Shown: one piece after another, positions 1 through 5,550 of the stretch
How the letters are laid out: the number at the start of each line of letters is the position of its first letter
Numbering within the stretch: position 1 is the first letter of the stretch
NCBI GenBank assembly: GCA_027025615.1
Contig: JALVQM010000196.1
Coordinates: 1-5,550 of the forward strand
Origin: Desulfobacteraceae bacterium
Lineage (GTDB): Bacteria; Desulfobacterota; Desulfobacteria; Desulfobacterales; Desulfosarcinaceae
Length of the DNA stretch: 5,550 nucleotides
Direction: 5' to 3'
Made by a program: the position numbers and the translations under genes
The notes under the pieces: generated by a model
The model's input: only the letters and a program-made list of their open reading frames with translations
The model's database searches: none
What the model was told of the DNA's origin: nothing

Positions 1-1
1 G

Positions 2-172
2 AAAGACAGAGCAGCCAAGCCAAGCATTACGATTGTTGCCCCTGTGGCGGCTTGCGCCCAACCATTTGATGCGGATATGGCTTCTAGTCCGTACACTTTT
101 CACCTCGCTATCCGGCCGGCTGTTAAAAATCCGGCACAAGATATTGAAAAAATACTAACAAGCCGTTGCTAA
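2..172 (+). CDS. C-terminal end of an unidentified protein (partial, enters from the left)
   Basis: A frame is open from the left edge for 56 codons and ends at TAA 170-172. It reads like real protein, with an Ala/Pro/Val-rich start (SITIVAPVAACAQPFDADM), then SPYTFHLAIRP, then a charged amphipathic tail (NPAQDIEKILTSR). The alternative + frame over the same bases is also open to about 157, but it gives a basic Leu/Arg-rich peptide that looks like a shadow. The minus-strand frames are broken or not protein-like. I do not recognise the family and assign no function. The frame ends 538 bases before the binding-protein gene, so it is probably not in the same transcription unit. A 5-bp hairpin (CCGTT/AACGG, 163-176) overlaps the stop codon. 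Confidence 0.5.
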   Translation, partial: KDRAAKPSITIVAPVAACAQPFDADMASSPYTFHLAIRPAVKNPAQDIEKILTSRC

Positions 173-412
173 ACGGTATCCAACAAATAAAGATTCTTTT
201 TCGAACACACTTTGCCGGGATTGTCAACAAGCTATTTTTACTAAAATTAAACTCTGTTGGAGAAAAATACTAATGTTTTGATATTATAACGTTTGTGGTG
301 ACAGCTTTAGATCCGGATTTTCATGGAAATTTTAAAACAGAGCAGAATCGCAAATTAACGCATGTCTAAGAACGCAATAATTTTTTCCGCATCGAAAGAC
401 TAATTATAAATT
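173..412. other. AT-rich intergenic region with no recognisable gene
   Basis: This stretch lies between the end of the left partial gene and the weak frame at 413. It is visibly richer in A and T than the flanking genes and has no frame with a ribosome binding site. I found no tRNA, no strong terminator (only the hairpin over the preceding stop, with a T-run about 20 bases further on) and no riboswitch core. Several weak promoter-like matches occur, for example TTGTCA at 221-226 with TAAAAT at 242-247, but the 15-base spacing is short. A perfect AT-only palindrome, TAATT-ATA-AATTA, sits at 401-413. Such a short AT palindrome can arise by chance. Confidence 0.5.
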
Positions 413-658
413 ATGCGAATAGATTCGCCAATAGAAATAAACAATGGTACAGCGCTCTCGATGTGGCCGGGCCCAACAGGGGTATGGGCCTTTGCGGCTT
501 ACATATTAATTGCTCTATTTATAAATTTTATGCCTGGCTCAAAAGACAACGCTTCGTTTATTTTTATCCTTGTCTGTACGTTTTGTACAGGCATCATTCT
601 TGACCATGACGATAATTCCCTTTATATACTCCGTATCTTTCGCGGTGTTTCATGTTAA
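413..658 (+). CDS. Doubtful small membrane protein (81 aa)
   Basis: The frame runs from ATG 413 to TAA 656-658, with an in-frame TAA at 407-409 just upstream, so no earlier start is possible. The peptide has two hydrophobic stretches long enough to cross a membrane, at about residues 23-40 (after the WPGPTG turn) and 47-63, and a short polar tail. Against it being real: there is no Shine-Dalgarno sequence before the ATG, I recognise no family, and the best promoter for the downstream operon (600-630) and a palindrome (574-590) lie inside its 3' end. It could be a genuine small membrane protein, a decayed gene fragment, or a chance frame in a control region. I favour chance or a remnant. Confidence 0.22.
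   Translation: MRIDSPIEINNGTALSMWPGPTGVWAFAAYILIALFINFMPGSKDNASFIFILVCTFCTGIILDHDDNSLYILRIFRGVSC
415..428. repeat. Perfect 14-bp palindrome GCGAAT-AG-ATTCGC
   Basis: Two 6-base arms are exactly complementary around a 2-base centre. This shape suits a dimeric DNA-binding protein better than an RNA hairpin, because the loop would be too small. It lies about 185 bases upstream of the candidate promoter and covers the first codons of the doubtful 81-aa frame. No second copy was found in the window. Its role is unknown. Confidence 0.3.
574..590. promoter_or_regulatory. Possible operator: CTGTAC-gtttt-GTACAG inverted repeat
   Basis: The 6-base arms are perfect with a 5-base centre, and the repeat ends 9 bases before the candidate -35 box at 600. 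This is a usual place for an activator or repressor site. The outer CTGT/ACAG resembles a LexA box, but the total length is 17 rather than 16 bases, so LexA is not supported. A TetR-, GntR- or LacI-type regulator responding to purine would fit, but no regulator gene is visible here to pair with it. The repeat could also fold as a short RNA hairpin if transcription began further upstream. Confidence 0.4.
600..630 (+). promoter_or_regulatory. Candidate sigma70 promoter for the transporter operon
   Basis: TTGACC at 600-605 matches five of six bases of the -35 consensus. Downstream, TATACT at 625-630 matches five of six bases of the -10 consensus with a long 19-base spacer. The overlapping TATATA at 623-628 gives the ideal 17-base spacer with a poorer match. 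Transcription would start near 635-638 and leave a leader of about 75 bases before the binding-protein ATG, with no obvious folded structure. It is the best promoter match I found between the left partial gene and the operon. Confidence 0.45.
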
Positions 659-698
659 AAGTTTTGTTGTTTGGAATACTGGTCGGAGTAAAAAATAA

Positions 699-704
699 AA
701 GGAG
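699..704 (+). promoter_or_regulatory. Strong ribosome binding site for the binding-protein gene
   Basis: AAGGAG ends 6 bases before ATG 711 in an A-rich, unstructured context. It is among the best Shine-Dalgarno matches in the window and fixes the start of the binding protein. Strong translation fits the usual excess of the soluble component over the membrane components. Confidence 0.75.
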
Positions 705-710
705 AAATTT

Positions 711-1865
711 ATGCGATTTTTCAGACTGTTAGGGATTTCGATCATCGTTCTATTGATGGCGGCCCAAGTTTCCTTGGCCAAAGATAAAAATTTGAAGGCC
801 GGTTTTATCTATGTGGGCCCGGTAGGTGACTACGGCTGGTCACATGCGCATGATTTGGGGCGCAGGTATGCTGAAAAAAAATTGCCGTGGCTCAAGACTA
901 TTTATATCGAGTCGGTGGCTGAAGCCGATGCTAAGCGCATAATCAATCGTTTCGTCCAGGAACAGAAATGTGACGTGGTTTTTACAACAAGCTTTGGATA
1001 CATGCAGGACACCTTGGATGCCGGGCGGAAATATCCTGACACTGTTTTTATGCATTGTTCGGGATTTAAACAGGCTAAAAACGTCGGCACCTATTTTGTA
1101 GATCTTTACCAGGTTTATTATCTTAACGGATTGATGGCCGGGGCTTTAACCAAAACTAACAAGATTGGATATGTTGCCGCTTTTCCCATTCCGGAAGTAG
1201 TGCGTCATATTGATGCCTTTGCCCTGGGAATAAAGGCCGTTAACCCCAAGGCCAAAGTTCATGTAAAATGGATTTATGCATGGTATGGACCGGACAAGGC
1301 GCGCGAGGCTGCCGAAGCCTTGATAGCCGAAGGCTGTGATGCCCTGGCTTTTACGGAAGACACACCGTCAGTCATTGAAGTGGGTCAGGAACATACAAAG
1401 AAAGGTAAACAAATATACACATTCAGCCACTATAGCCCCATGCAGCCCTATGGCAAGGATTCTGTGGTTTCCGGACAGCTGGTTGACTGGGGTGGTTTAT
1501 ATGTTTCAATTTTAACAGAAGTTTACGAAAATAAATGGACCAACAAAGACCGGTGGTGGCTGATTGGACAGGGAGCCGCAATTTTAGGTGGCAATTTCAA
1601 TGAGCCTGTAAATAAAAAGTTTGTCACCGGGTTGAAACAGGCCAAAGTAAACGCGCCCGACATGGGCAAGGTGTCGGTATACGATTTGGTGATGAAACGC
1701 TATAAACAGATGAAAAAAAATCCAGCCGCTTTTGAACCCTTCAGCGGGCCGATTTACGATAACACCGGTAAACTCAAAATTGCCAAAGGCAAAAAAGCGT
1801 CGAAAAGCGATTTGCTGAGCATAATGTATTACGTCGATAATGTTGAAGGAAAAATTCCCCACTGA
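711..1865 (+). CDS. BMP family (PnrA-like) periplasmic substrate-binding protein of a purine/nucleoside ABC importer
   Basis: This is the ligand receptor of the importer, acting in the periplasm. Residues 1-23 form a signal peptide: basic MRFFR, a hydrophobic core, then a VSLA cleavage site before KDKN. There is no cysteine there, so the protein is secreted by signal peptidase I and is not a lipoprotein, unlike Treponema PnrA. The mature part has the two-lobed type I binding-protein pattern: GPVGDYGW at 36-43 followed by HDLGRR, FTTSFGYMQD at 91-100, the hinge-region block GTYFVDLYQVYYLNGLMAGALT at 126-147 (quoted here as key residues Y128, Q134, G140 and G144), FPIPEVVRHIDAF at 158-170, and FTEDTP at 214-219. 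The GPxGDxGW form replaces the DKSFN form of classical PnrA. From memory, a Brucella BMP protein of this branch was crystallised with adenine, which points to a purine base or nucleoside. At 384 aa the length is normal for the group. The first of four linked genes, it has a strong ribosome site. Confidence 0.9.
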   Translation: MRFFRLLGISIIVLLMAAQVSLAKDKNLKAGFIYVGPVGDYGWSHAHDLGRRYAEKKLPWLKTIYIESVAEADAKRIINRFVQEQKCDVVFTTSFGYMQDTLDAGRKYPDTVFMHCSGFKQAKNVGTYFVDLYQVYYLNGLMAGALTKTNKIGYVAAFPIPEVVRHIDAFALGIKAVNPKAKVHVKWIYAWYGPDKAREAAEALIAEGCDALAFTEDTPSVIEVGQEHTKKGKQIYTFSHYSPMQPYGKDSVVSGQLVDWGGLYVSILTEVYENKWTNKDRWWLIGQGAAILGGNFNEPVNKKFVTGLKQAKVNAPDMGKVSVYDLVMKRYKQMKKNPAAFEPFSGPIYDNTGKLKIAKGKKASKSDLLSIMYYVDNVEGKIPH

Positions 1866-1888
1866 TTTTGCCAGGTTATGCATTAAAC

Positions 1889-1914
1889 GGGGAGCCTGTC
1901 AACGGCAGCTCCCC
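1889..1914 (+). terminator. Intercistronic hairpin after the binding-protein gene (leaky terminator or mRNA stabiliser)
   Basis: GGGGAGC (1889-1895) pairs exactly with GCTCCCC (1908-1914). TG/CA can extend the stem past a bulged C, leaving a loop of about 7 bases. An A-rich stretch precedes it and the T-rich ATATTTGTTTGATTTG follows it, but there is no uninterrupted U-run, so termination would be partial. It lies 23 bases after the binding-protein stop and 66 bases before the ATPase start. In many importer operons such a hairpin protects the upstream message or cuts read-through so that the binding protein outnumbers the membrane complex. That role is inferred here. Confidence 0.6.
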
Positions 1915-1980
1915 ATATTTGTTTGATTTGTCCTATAACGGTTTCTACAGGTTACACAATTGAAGAAAGCTTAACTAGTC

Positions 1981-3531
1981 ATGCCTTCAAGCAATGTGCG
2001 GCATCCCATTGTCCGACAACTTGAAATGATAAATATTACCAAATCATTTCAGGGGGTCGTGGTAAATGACAATGTGAATCTGGAGCTGTCGTCCGGGTGT
2101 ATTTTGGGACTGTTGGGTGAAAACGGGGCCGGCAAAACCACTTTGATGAATATCCTCTATGGATTGTACCAGCCTGACGCTGGTTCCATATGTATTAATT
2201 CGCAACCTGTACGGATTAAATCTCCAACTCATGCCATGAATCTTGGCATAGGTATGGTTCATCAGCATTTCATGTTGATTGGAAACCACACCGTGGCTGA
2301 AAATATTGCCTTGGCTTACACCGAGACCCCCTTTTTCTTTCCCCAGACAGAGATTAGAGGCAAGATCAAGACCCTGGCAGAAAGCTTTAATTTTGAGGTG
2401 GACCCTGACAGGGAGATCTGGCAGCTTTCGGCGGGTGAACAACAGAGGGTGGAAATCATAAAGGCCATGATCAACGGCACCTCGGTGCTAATTCTGGACG
2501 AGCCCACCTCGGTTCTGACCCCCCAGGAAACCAGGGACCTGTTCAGGATGCTGCGAAGAATGAAAAAAAAGAAGCATGCGGTTATACTTATAAGCCATAA
2601 GCTTGAGGAAATATTGGATATTTGCGATGAAGTCCTGGTTCTGCGAAAAGGCCGCGTAGCAGGCAGGACCAACCTAGACCAGGTGGAAAAACGCGATCTG
2701 GCAAGAATGATGGTGGGGCGCGAAGTTGCCTTTTCGGTAAACCGGCAGCCGATTGCTCACAAGGAAATTGTATTGAATGTAGAGAAGCTCAAGGTTTTCA
2801 ATGATAAGGGCCTTACAGCCGTTGATGGCGTTTCATTTCAGGTTTTCAGAAATGAAATTTTTGGGATTGCCGGTGTTTCCGGCAATGGTCAGAAAGAGCT
2901 AATAGAGGCTATAACCGGGCTTCGCCCGGTAGAGTCAGGATCATTGAAGATAAATGGAGTCGAAATTACGAACCTGGACCCGAAAACTATTTTCAACCAT
3001 GGAGTGGCCCATGTCCCGGAAGAGAGGATAAAATTCGGAATAGCACCCGGTTTGTGTCTATATGATAATTGTATTTTAAAACAACATCATCTTGCCAAAT
3101 TTAATAAACCGCCTTTTTTAGCCTATGGCCGGATCAAAGAACATGCCAGAGACCTGGTTTCTAAATTCCAGGTCAAAACTCCTTCTCTCGATATAGCCAC
3201 CGGCCATCTATCCGGTGGTAATATCCAAAAGCTTATTATCGGCCGTGAAATAAGCGAAAAACCAGCGCTCCTGGTGGCTTCCCACCCCACCCATGGCCTT
3301 GATGTGGGGGCAACTGAGTACCTTAGACATCAGTTACTGGATATTCGCCAAGAAGGGGGATCAGTGCTGTTGGTTTCAGAAGACCTTGATGAAATCATGG
3401 AGCTGTGCGACCGGGTAGCGGTAATGTTTCAGGGAAACTTGATGGGCATAGTTGATCCTGACGTTTCCCGCAAAGAAGATATTGGTTTAATGATGGCCGG
3501 AACCCCAGCCGTATCCAAGGAGCCAGGTTGA
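1981..3531 (+). CDS. Double-domain ABC transporter ATPase of the BMP/nucleoside importer (NupO/YufO-like)
   Basis: This is the cytoplasmic motor, with two fused nucleotide-binding domains in 516 aa, the normal family length. Domain 1 is complete: Walker A GENGAGKTT 46-54, Q-loop Q95, signature LSAGE 149-153, Walker B LILDEP 170-175 and switch histidine H206. Domain 2 is degenerate: GVSGNGQKE at 298-306 lacks the Walker A lysine, ASHPTHGLD at 433-441 lacks the Walker B Asp and catalytic Glu, and E467 replaces the switch His, although its signature LSGGN 410-414 is intact. ATP hydrolysis should therefore occur at the site built from domain 1 Walker motifs and the domain 2 signature. A degenerate second domain is typical of this family and does not mean decay. 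An in-frame TAA at 1972-1974 makes ATG 1981 the first ATG; ATG 2026 would cut into the first core strand. The ribosome site is weak (GAAGAAAG, about 10 bases upstream). A guanosine-type or other nucleoside importer role follows from the neighbours, not from this protein alone. Confidence 0.92.
   Translation: MPSSNVRHPIVRQLEMINITKSFQGVVVNDNVNLELSSGCILGLLGENGAGKTTLMNILYGLYQPDAGSICINSQPVRIKSPTHAMNLGIGMVHQHFMLIGNHTVAENIALAYTETPFFFPQTEIRGKIKTLAESFNFEVDPDREIWQLSAGEQQRVEIIKAMINGTSVLILDEPTSVLTPQETRDLFRMLRRMKKKKHAVILISHKLEEILDICDEVLVLRKGRVAGRTNLDQVEKRDLARMMVGREVAFSVNRQPIAHKEIVLNVEKLKVFNDKGLTAVDGVSFQVFRNEIFGIAGVSGNGQKELIEAITGLRPVESGSLKINGVEITNLDPKTIFNHGVAHVPEERIKFGIAPGLCLYDNCILKQHHLAKFNKPPFLAYGRIKEHARDLVSKFQVKTPSLDIATGHLSGGNIQKLIIGREISEKPALLVASHPTHGLDVGATEYLRHQLLDIRQEGGSVLLVSEDLDEIMELCDRVAVMFQGNLMGIVDPDVSRKEDIGLMMAGTPAVSKEPG
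3517..3522 (+). promoter_or_regulatory. Ribosome binding site inside the ATPase gene, for the first permease
   Basis: AAGGAG sits within the last codons of the ATPase gene, 8 bases before ATG 3531. It decides between that ATG and the TTG at 3528 in favour of the ATG. The TGATG overlap of the ATPase stop and permease start suggests re-initiation by the same ribosomes, which would keep the two products in step. Confidence 0.7.
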
Positions 3532-4622
3532 TGTTGAAAATCTCGGTTTCCCCCCGAACTGAGCTTTCGCCGATTTCCGCAACGGCAAATTTGCTTGGTT
3601 CTCTGATTACGGGCCTTGCGGCAATAAGCCTGGTGTTCATTTTTTATAAAGTCAGCCCCATTGAAGCCTTTGCCAGTATCTTTACCGGTTCATTTGGCAG
3701 TTTATATGGAATTCGCGAAACCATAACCAAGGCAATTCCTCTGGTTTTGATCGCTTCTGGCCTGGCCCTGGCTTTTCGGGCCAAGTTCTGGAATATAGGG
3801 GCTGAAAGTCAGCTACTCATGGGAGCTATTTTTAGCACCTGGGTTGGACTGAATCTGGGCGAACAGTTACCTTCTTATATTATTGTGCCGCTTATTTTTT
3901 TGGCCGGGATGATAGGAGGAGGAATCTGGGGAGTCATACCGGCCATTTTAAAATACAGATTTTCTATCAATGAAGTCATATCAACACTGATGATGAATTA
4001 CATTTGTGCGGAGTTTACTACCCTGCTGGTAGTTGGCCCGTGGAAGGGTAAAACAAAATTCGGTTTTCCCTATACAGATGATTTGCCTCCGTCAGCTACC
4101 CTTGGCCTGTTGCCGCAAAGCAGCATTCATTATGCTACCCTGATTGTAGCCCTTTGTGTGGTGATTTTTCTGGGGGTTCTTGTTTTCAAAACCCGTTTTG
4201 GTTACGAATTGCGCGTGATTGGGGAAAACCCCGATGCAGCCAGATACGCGGGAATAGATTTCCTGCGCACCACTTTGGTGGTTATGGCCATCAGCGGAGC
4301 TGCTGCCGGCCTGGCAGGTGCCGGTGAAATTGCCGGGGTCCATCACCACCTTAGTTATCCTGATGCGATTTCTTCCGGTTATGGTTATACAGCCATTATT
4401 GTCGCCTGGCTGGCAAAGTTGAATCCATTTTATGTTGTTGTTTCCGGGATATTTTTTGCCGGTATTCTGGTGGGAGGTGATGCTATCCAGATTTCCATGG
4501 GCCTTCCCGGGGCAACGGTAAACGTATTCAACGGGATTTTGCTGCTTTTTTTGATAATGGGGGATTATTTTAGCAGAAACAAGATCAAGCTGACATGGAG
4601 CTCAGAGGAGGCTGCACATTGA
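3531..4622 (+). CDS. BMP-family ABC transporter permease 1 (NupP/YufP-like)
   Basis: This inner-membrane channel subunit belongs to the branched-chain amino acid/sugar permease superfamily (BPD_transp_2). From ATG 3531 it has 363 aa, normal for the larger of the two permeases in this system. Hydrophobic segments lie at about 21-41, 65-82, 89-107, 115-140, 148-169, 200-219, 248-270, then around the YGYTAIIVAWLAKLNPF stretch and near the C-terminus (FNGILLLFLIMGDYF). Family hallmarks are FRAKFWNIGAESQLLMG (82-98), NEVISTLMMNYI (147-158) and the cytoplasmic GENPDAARYAGI (231-242), the loop expected to contact the ATPase. A TTG at 3528 is in frame but is less likely as start than the ATG, which overlaps the ATPase stop and is well placed from AAGGAG. 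It should pair with the second permease as a heterodimer. Confidence 0.9.
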   Translation: MLKISVSPRTELSPISATANLLGSLITGLAAISLVFIFYKVSPIEAFASIFTGSFGSLYGIRETITKAIPLVLIASGLALAFRAKFWNIGAESQLLMGAIFSTWVGLNLGEQLPSYIIVPLIFLAGMIGGGIWGVIPAILKYRFSINEVISTLMMNYICAEFTTLLVVGPWKGKTKFGFPYTDDLPPSATLGLLPQSSIHYATLIVALCVVIFLGVLVFKTRFGYELRVIGENPDAARYAGIDFLRTTLVVMAISGAAAGLAGAGEIAGVHHHLSYPDAISSGYGYTAIIVAWLAKLNPFYVVVSGIFFAGILVGGDAIQISMGLPGATVNVFNGILLLFLIMGDYFSRNKIKLTWSSEEAAH

Positions 4623-4669
4623 TTATCTTTTCTACGTTCCAATATGACTTGGGTTCCTGCGTATATGTT

Positions 4670-4673
4670 GAGG
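4670..4673 (+). promoter_or_regulatory. Ribosome binding site for the second permease
   Basis: GAGG is followed by 7 bases and then ATG 4681. An in-frame TGA at 4669-4671 overlaps this site, so translation cannot begin further upstream. Together they fix the start of the second permease. The match is shorter than those before the binding protein and the first permease. Confidence 0.6.
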
Positions 4674-4680
4674 TTGCGTT

Positions 4681-5550
4681 ATGGAAGAGATCCTGACCTC
4701 CGTTGCCCAGCGCACACTGGTTGCAGGCACTCCCCTGCTATTGGGAACCATTGGTGAGGTGATTTGCGAGCGCTCCGGTATTTTAAATCTGGGCGTTGAA
4801 GGGGTGATGTCGCTTGGTGCCGTCACAGCTTTCATCGTCACTTTCAACACTCACAGTCTTTGGATGGGAGTGGCTGCTGCGGCAATTGCCGGCATGTTGT
4901 TTTGTCTGCTGCATGCCCTGGCCTCAATTACGCTTCAGGCCAACCAAGTGGTATCTGGTCTGGCCCTGACCATGCTGGGGCTTGGTATATCCGGTTTGGC
5001 CGGAAAGCCTTATGTAGGCAGGCCTCTGGCGGCAAAAATGACACCCGTGGCCCTGCCGTTTTTGTCAAAGATCCCTTTGCTTGGACCGATTTTGTTTGTT
5101 CAAAGCCCGTTTTTTTACCTAGGTATTTTTCTTGCGCTGTTCGCCTGGTTTTTATTGAAATATACCCGCCTGGGAATAAAAATCAGGTCGGCCGGGGAAA
5201 ATCCTACAGCCACCGAGGCCCAGGGCATAAATGTCAACCGGCTTCGTTACTGGTGTGTGGTTACCGGTGGTGCTTTTTACGGTCTGGCTGGTGCAAACCT
5301 TTCGATTTCATATTCCAAGTCCTGGATTGAGGGCATGACAGCCGGCCGTGGCTGGATAGTAATTGCCCTGACCATTTTCGCCCTCTGGAATCCTCTGCGA
5401 GCTATACTGGGAGCTTTTTTGTTTGGCGGGATTTTTGTTCTCCAATACCTGCTGCAGCCACTTGGTATTTCACCTAATTTTCTGTCCATGTTACCTTATC
5501 TGGCAACTTTGCTTGTTCTTTTGCTGGGCGGTCTGAAAGACAAACGACGG
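4681..5550 (+). CDS. BMP-family ABC transporter permease 2 (NupQ/YufQ-like), 3' end beyond the window
   Basis: This second inner-membrane channel subunit is open for 290 codons to the right edge with no stop. Family members are usually a little over 300 aa, so probably only a short tail is missing; the last visible part is a final hydrophobic segment (YLATLLVLLLGG) followed by basic KDKRR. Hallmarks are GEVICERSGILNLGVEGVM (25-43), NQVVSGLALTM (88-98), the GENPTATEAQGI loop (172-183) that faces the ATPase, and GRGWIVIALTIFALWNP near the C-terminus. The GENP loop occurs in both permeases, consistent with an old duplication in this superfamily. It begins 58 bases after the first permease stop, with its own GAGG site. 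A different 156-codon frame at 4860-5330 overlaps it and is a shadow. Confidence 0.9.
   Translation, partial: MEEILTSVAQRTLVAGTPLLLGTIGEVICERSGILNLGVEGVMSLGAVTAFIVTFNTHSLWMGVAAAAIAGMLFCLLHALASITLQANQVVSGLALTMLGLGISGLAGKPYVGRPLAAKMTPVALPFLSKIPLLGPILFVQSPFFYLGIFLALFAWFLLKYTRLGIKIRSAGENPTATEAQGINVNRLRYWCVVTGGAFYGLAGANLSISYSKSWIEGMTAGRGWIVIALTIFALWNPLRAILGAFLFGGIFVLQYLLQPLGISPNFLSMLPYLATLLVLLLGGLKDKRR

Noticed and set aside
163..176. Terminator for the left partial gene (CCGTT-gcta-AACGG)
   Set aside because: The stem is only 5 bp, overlaps the stop codon and is not followed by a T-run; the nearest T-run is about 20 bases later.
574..590. LexA (SOS) box
   Set aside because: CTGT and ACAG are present, but the spacing makes a 17-base site in place of the 16 required, and the genes have no link to DNA repair.
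637..710. Purine or preQ1 riboswitch in the leader of the binding-protein gene
   Set aside because: The leader after the candidate promoter is short and A/T-rich, and I see no paired stems or conserved core of either class.
1934..1939. Internal promoter before the ATPase gene (TATAAC)
   Set aside because: The -10 match is fair, but there is no -35 box at an acceptable distance and no extended -10 TG.
2026..2028. Alternative ATPase start at the second ATG
   Set aside because: It would remove part of the first core strand (LEMINITKSF) and has no better ribosome site than ATG 1981.
2044..2672. Minus-strand frames of 132 and 118 codons (2044-2442 and 2316-2672)
   Set aside because: Both lie opposite the first ATPase domain, with its intact Walker and signature motifs on the + strand. 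Their peptides resemble no protein I know.
4623..4680. Small gene or frameshift in the 58-base gap between the permeases
   Set aside because: The only frame there (ATG 4644, about 37 codons) runs out of frame into the second permease. The permease itself starts normally at 4681, with family-typical N-terminal residues.
4860..5330. 156-codon + frame inside the second permease region
   Set aside because: It is in another frame of the second permease, whose own frame (4681-5550) carries clear family motifs. The shadow is Cys/Gly/Arg-rich and has no ribosome site.

Overview
The window is dominated by one transport operon on the + strand, read left to right. It is a complete or nearly complete BMP-family (PnrA-like) purine or nucleoside ABC importer: a secreted periplasmic binding protein (711-1865), a double-domain ATPase (1981-3531), a first membrane permease (3531-4622) and a second membrane permease (4681 to beyond the right edge). 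The last gene is cut by the window end but already shows 290 codons, close to the usual family length, so only its extreme C-terminus is missing. No other transport component appears to be missing.

The left 710 bases are different. Positions 2-172 hold the tail of an open frame that enters from the left and that I cannot name. Positions 173-412 are AT-rich and hold no convincing gene. A weak 81-codon frame with two hydrophobic stretches follows (413-658). A palindrome (574-590) and a sigma70-like promoter (600-630) lie inside its 3' part, so this stretch looks more like the control region of the transporter operon than a strongly supported gene.

The four transporter genes form one expected transcription unit. 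The binding protein has the best ribosome binding site (AAGGAG) and is followed by a GC-rich hairpin (1889-1914) before the ATPase gene. That layout fits higher expression of the soluble binding protein than of the membrane complex. The ATPase stop and the permease start overlap (TGATG), which suggests translational coupling. The second permease follows after a 58-base gap with its own GAGG site. The binding protein would capture a purine base or nucleoside in the periplasm, the two permeases would form the channel, and the fused ATPase would drive uptake with one canonical and one degenerate ATP site.

The organism is a Gram-negative bacterium, because the binding protein has a type I signal peptide with no lipobox cysteine and so needs a periplasm. 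Moderate GC content and the style of the proteins suggest a deltaproteobacterium (Desulfobacterota), but that is a weak inference. I see no mobile element, CRISPR array, tRNA, rRNA or clear riboswitch. The core operon is a known type of system. The less ordinary parts are the control region and the intercistronic hairpin.
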